From positions 1 through 5,352 of the forward strand of contig JANWKK010000010.1 in NCBI GenBank assembly GCA_025451425.1: DNA of 5,352 nucleotides, given 5' to 3'. Under the pieces are notes generated by a model. The model saw only the letters and a program-made list of their open reading frames with translations. It did not search any database and was not told where the DNA came from. Both the position numbers and the translations under genes were made by a program. Below, in pieces: positions 3,915 to 5,352 of the stretch; positions within the stretch are counted from its first letter, which is position 1, and each line of letters begins with the position of its first letter. The stretch is from Gemmatimonadaceae bacterium (lineage in GTDB: Bacteria; Gemmatimonadota; Gemmatimonadetes; Gemmatimonadales; Gemmatimonadaceae).

Positions 3915-5015
3915 TCAGCTCGGGGATCGCGACGCCGAGAGTCGATCGTGTCGCGCAGCCGCGCCAAAGCGTCTCCGATGAAATTGATCGATCGCGTCGA
4001 CGACGGGCGCAGGGTCGAACCGCACCGGATCGGTGGCAGGCAGCTCCGTTTCGTCGATCACGCGATCGATCGCCGCGCGGGCTTCGCTTTCGCTCAGATC
4101 GTACGTGTTGAGCGCGACCGCGATCACTGGTGCCGGGCGGAGTGGTGCGGCGGCTGCCTCCTGCATTTCGATGAACTCGGCGAGCGGAGGAATCTTGACC
4201 CACGGATGGTTGTTGATCGCGGTGCGCGACGGCTGCGCGCACATGACCATTGCGTGCGGTAGCGATCCGTGTAGCAACCCGTAGGTCACGCCGGAGTAGC
4301 TCGGATGAATGATCGAGCCCTGTCCCTCGACGAGAACGATGTCGGCATCCCTCGCCGCCTGCAGCGTTAGGCGCTCGGCAGCACCAGCGATGAAATCCGC
4401 GATCACCGCGTCGACGGAAATGCCCCAGCCCTCGACGAGAATACCTGTTTGTCCGGTCGCCGCAAAGGCGACGCGCATGCCGCGCTCGCGCATGGCGTCT
4501 CGCAGCTGAAGCTGCGTCGTCATCTTCCCGATGTTGCAATCGGTGCCAACGGTGAGGATCACTGTGACCCGATCGTCGAGCTCGCGGACGCGCCCGCGCG
4601 CCACGTCGAGATCGTTAGGCGATCGTCGCAGGTCGTGGATCGTTACGCCGGTGTCGCGAGCGCGTGCCGCAAATTCGGCGTCGTCGCCAAGCAGTGTGTG
4701 AAGGCCGCTCCAGATCTCGAGCCGGTGCTCGATCGCGTCGAGGATCAATGAGCGCCAACTCGGCGGCAGTTGGCCACCCGGCGGCGCGATGCCGATCAGG
4801 AACGCGTTCGGCTTCCGCGCTAACCCATCGGCGAGCGACGCGACGACAGGAATCGCGCCGCCAAAACCGAGAACGTCCTGCGCCGTCTGGCCCGCGCGCG
4901 TCGAGTCGATGACGGCGACGACGTTCTCGGGCGTGTACCGGATGCATGCGTTGGCCGTCTTCGACCGAAGGGGGCTGAACGCGCCTTCGGCGAGGATGAG
5001 AAAACGTGAATTCAT
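3915..5015 (-). CDS. DUF1611 family protein, DgcN-like (D-glutamate N-acetyltransferase family)
   Basis: The predicted protein has 366 residues, with an N-terminal Rossmann-like domain (RFLILAEGAF...VVAVIDSTRAG, about 1-145) and a C-terminal P-loop-like domain. Diagnostic motifs are VGTDCNIGKMTT (156-167), EGQGSIIHPSYSGVTYGLLHG (230-250; EGQGS...HP) and PHAMVMCAQPSR (253-264). These identify DUF1611. A member, DgcN, acts in D-glutamate catabolism as an N-acetyltransferase with the racemase DgcA. The same substrate is only inferred here, and no epimerase or racemase gene lies in the window. The ATG at 5015 overlaps the stop of the upstream transporter gene in ATGA and has no clear Shine-Dalgarno, so coupling is likely. 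The last ~22 residues (from HRRRFGAAARHD) are Arg/Ser-rich and unlike the rest, so a late frameshift is possible. Confidence 0.9.
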   Translation of the reverse strand: MNSRFLILAEGAFSPLRSKTANACIRYTPENVVAVIDSTRAGQTAQDVLGFGGAIPVVASLADGLARKPNAFLIGIAPPGGQLPPSWRSLILDAIEHRLEIWSGLHTLLGDDAEFAARARDTGVTIHDLRRSPNDLDVARGRVRELDDRVTVILTVGTDCNIGKMTTQLQLRDAMRERGMRVAFAATGQTGILVEGWGISVDAVIADFIAGAAERLTLQAARDADIVLVEGQGSIIHPSYSGVTYGLLHGSLPHAMVMCAQPSRTAINNHPWVKIPPLAEFIEMQEAAAAPLRPAPVIAVALNTYDLSESEARAAIDRVIDETELPATDPVRFDPAPVVDAIDQFHRRRFGAAARHDRLSASRSPS

Positions 5016-5352
5016 TGCGTGGTGTGTCGTCCGTTCGTCGTGGTGTGCTCGGCGATGGATACGACGTCGATCGGCTGTCCGGCGGGAACCAGGACGCCCC
5101 CGCCCGGCGCGGGCAGACGAAGCACGAGTGGCCGTTCGCGCGTCGTGCGGCGGAAGCCCTGCCCTTCGTAAATGCGGGTGATAAGGATGCGCCGGACAAT
5201 CACCATCAACATCGCCAACGTCGGCAGCGCGACGATGAGGCCGATGCCGCCGAGGAGCTGGCCCATGATCAGCACCGACATAATCGTCAGCACCGGCGGC
5301 ACGAGAATGTAGAAGATCGCGACGACGCCGGCGAGACTCAGCAGGAGCGACG
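5012..5352 (-). CDS. AI-2E (PerM-like) family transporter, C-terminal part
   Basis: The gene runs off the window end, so only about the last 112 residues are present. The frame is open to 5352, and the GTG at 5302 is an internal Val, not a start. The segment has a hydrophobic stretch (SLLLSLAGVVAIFYILVPPV), then VLTIMSVLIMGQLLGGIGLIVALP-TLAMLMVIVRRIL, which matches the C-terminal GxxGLxxAxP helix pair of the AI-2E/PerM family. A YEGQGFRR segment and a soluble tail of about 40 residues follow. Family members are multi-pass membrane proteins. Some export autoinducer-2 and others act as ion antiporters, so the substrate cannot be stated. Its stop overlaps the DUF1611 start by four bases. Confidence 0.8.
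   Translation of the reverse strand, partial: SLLLSLAGVVAIFYILVPPVLTIMSVLIMGQLLGGIGLIVALPTLAMLMVIVRRILITRIYEGQGFRRTTRERPLVLRLPAPGGGVLVPAGQPIDVVSIAEHTTTNGRHTTQ

Noticed and set aside
4615..5199. Minus-strand ORF of 194 codons over the DUF1611 gene and transporter end
   Set aside because: It is out of frame with two recognisable genes and is Arg/Pro-rich, typical of a shadow frame.

Overview
This is a GC-rich bacterial chromosomal window in which every supportable gene lies on the minus strand, so transcription runs from high to low coordinates. The base composition, a four-cysteine L33, a short SecE with a proline-rich N-terminus, and tRNAs with no encoded CCA suggest a high-GC phylum. I lean towards Gemmatimonadota or a relative, but that is inference and cannot be settled from this sequence alone.

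Read in the direction of transcription, the right part (5352 to 1822) holds four protein genes. First is the C-terminal end of an AI-2E (PerM-like) family membrane transporter. It overlaps by four bases a DUF1611 protein related to the D-glutamate N-acetyltransferase DgcN. Next comes a short, degenerate ABC ATPase-like protein with a strong Shine-Dalgarno and a GTG start. Last is cysteinyl-tRNA synthetase (cysS). cysS has no visible ribosome binding site. It does have a sigma70-like promoter (TTGACC, 17 nt, TAGCAT) placed so that the transcript would begin at about the A of its ATG, so it looks leaderless.

The left part is a mixed tRNA and translation/transcription operon. A near-consensus promoter (TTGACA, 17 nt, TATTGT, at 1676-1704) precedes tRNA-Thr(UGU), tRNA-Tyr(GUA), tRNA-Gly(UCC) and tRNA-Thr(GGU), then rpmG, secE and nusG. 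The tRNA order is that of E. coli thrU-tyrU-glyT-thrT. There the block is followed by tufB and then secE-nusG. Here no tuf is present and rpmG follows the tRNAs after about 130 nt. rpmG and secE are separated by 1 nt, and secE and nusG overlap in ATGA, which suggests translational coupling. Bases 1-80 after nusG show no recognisable gene.

The main oddities are these: a G in place of the near-universal U33 in the tRNA-Thr(GGU) anticodon loop; an ABC-like protein lacking the helical subdomain, signature motif, catalytic Glu and H-loop His; the predicted leaderless cysS with a perfect palindrome across its -10 and start codon; hairpins directly after two of the tRNAs; a 26-nt homopurine tract in the tRNA precursor; and an altered KMSKS motif (KMAKR) in CysRS. 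I see no wholly new multi-gene system.
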